From: Paracoccaceae bacterium
GTDB taxonomy: Bacteria; Pseudomonadota; Alphaproteobacteria; Rhodobacterales; Rhodobacteraceae
Length of the DNA: 64,000 bases
Assembly: GCA_002709405.1 (NCBI GenBank)
Contig: PAQV01000095.1
Span: 36,265-100,264 of the forward strand
Direction: 5' to 3'
Shown here one piece after another: positions 63,777-64,000 of the stretch (positions within the stretch are counted from its first letter, which is position 1; each line of letters starts with the position of its first letter). The notes beneath the pieces are model-generated. The model was given only the letters and a program-made list of their open reading frames with translations. It did no database searches and was not told where the DNA came from. The position numbers were made by a program, and so were the translations under genes.

Positions 63777-64000
63777 ATGCACGAAAAAGAACGCCACAGG
63801 ATCATTCTATCGGCCGTCCAGGAACGGCCCGTGGTCACGGTGGTCGACCTGTGCAGCCTGACCGACGCCTCCGAAGCCACGATCCGCCGCGACATCGCCA
63901 CCCTGCACATGCAGAAGAAGCTGCGCCGCGTCCGTGGCGGGGCCGAGGCGATCACGCCGCCGAAATTCGTGGGCCTCGCCGGGCGGCCCTTTGCCGTCAA
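63777..64000 (+). CDS. DeoR family transcriptional regulator (N-terminal part), rhaR-like
   Basis: Only about 74 residues are in the window; the frame runs off the right edge. The winged helix is complete: RHRIILSAVQERPVVTVVDLC, then SEATIRRDIATLHMQKKLRRVRGGAE, as in DeoR/GlpR repressors. GGGAGG precedes the ATG. Its place opposite the rhaD-rhaI operon, as in rhizobial rhaR, suggests it represses L-rhamnose catabolism. The sugar-phosphate-binding domain lies outside. Confidence 0.88.
   Translation, partial: MHEKERHRIILSAVQERPVVTVVDLCSLTDASEATIRRDIATLHMQKKLRRVRGGAEAITPPKFVGLAGRPFAV

Overview
The window is about 64 kb of GC-rich DNA with dense genes, short intergenic gaps and many ATGA/TGATG start-stop overlaps. 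Gene content points to an alphaproteobacterium of the Rhodobacteraceae (Roseobacter-like) type: a CcrM-type GANTC methyltransferase next to rnhB, rhizobial-type rhamnose genes (rhaD-dehydrogenase fusion, rhaI, divergent DeoR regulator), several ABC uptake systems for small organics, tandem RutA-like monooxygenases and a DUF427-cyclase fusion. This assignment is inferred from gene families, not from a marker gene.

Layout. 1-2.9 kb: start of cydD, a divergent AraC regulator, a 58-residue Cys-rich protein and a hot-dog thioesterase. 3-6.1 kb: YcaQ-like glycosylase, LacI regulator, tRNA-Arg(CCT), and an isochorismatase-fold protein without its cysteine. 6.4-13.2 kb: amidase and a polyamine-type ABC importer (TAT-exported binding protein, two permeases, ATPase) split by a DUF1275 gene. 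The two importer segments carry the same 36-bp leader motif. 13.3-17 kb: two MFS exporters and a LysR regulator. 17-24.1 kb: N-carbamoyl hydrolase, N-carbamoylsarcosine-type amidase, DHA2 exporter, two tandem RutA-like flavin oxygenases and an amidase, which together look like a ring-opening and amide-hydrolysis locus. 24.1-32.5 kb: two class III cyclases, a membrane-anchored winged-helix protein with a small secreted partner, rnhB, ccrM and a strongly periodic acidic repeat protein. 32.5-43 kb: a nine-gene minus-strand catabolic operon (dipeptide-type ABC importer, two amidohydrolases, hydroxyacid dehydrogenase, class II aldolase) facing a GntR regulator. 44-44.7 kb: isochorismatase-family hydrolase.

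45.2-53.4 kb is the most unusual part. Five plus-strand genes encode a chymotrypsin-fold protease with Cys in place of the nucleophilic Ser, an algal-type vanadium haloperoxidase, a SARP/TPR regulator, a PAP2 enzyme with a collagen-like (Gly-Asn-Arg) tract, and a subtilisin-like protease. None has a clear Sec signal. Repeated GCGTTAACGC palindromes lie upstream. I know no described system with this composition.

53.4-60 kb: LysR regulator facing a purine-salvage or catabolic operon (guanine deaminase-like, NMT1-type ABC importer, 8-oxoguanine deaminase-like, 2-oxoglutarate/Fe(II) dioxygenase). 60-64 kb: rhaI and rhaD-dehydrogenase facing a DeoR regulator, with a symmetric six-half-site operator between them. 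A dispersed palindromic repeat (core ATGGGTYRAAAYRACCCAT plus CCTAC) occurs at three intergenic places: 6.4, 32.5 and 61.4 kb.
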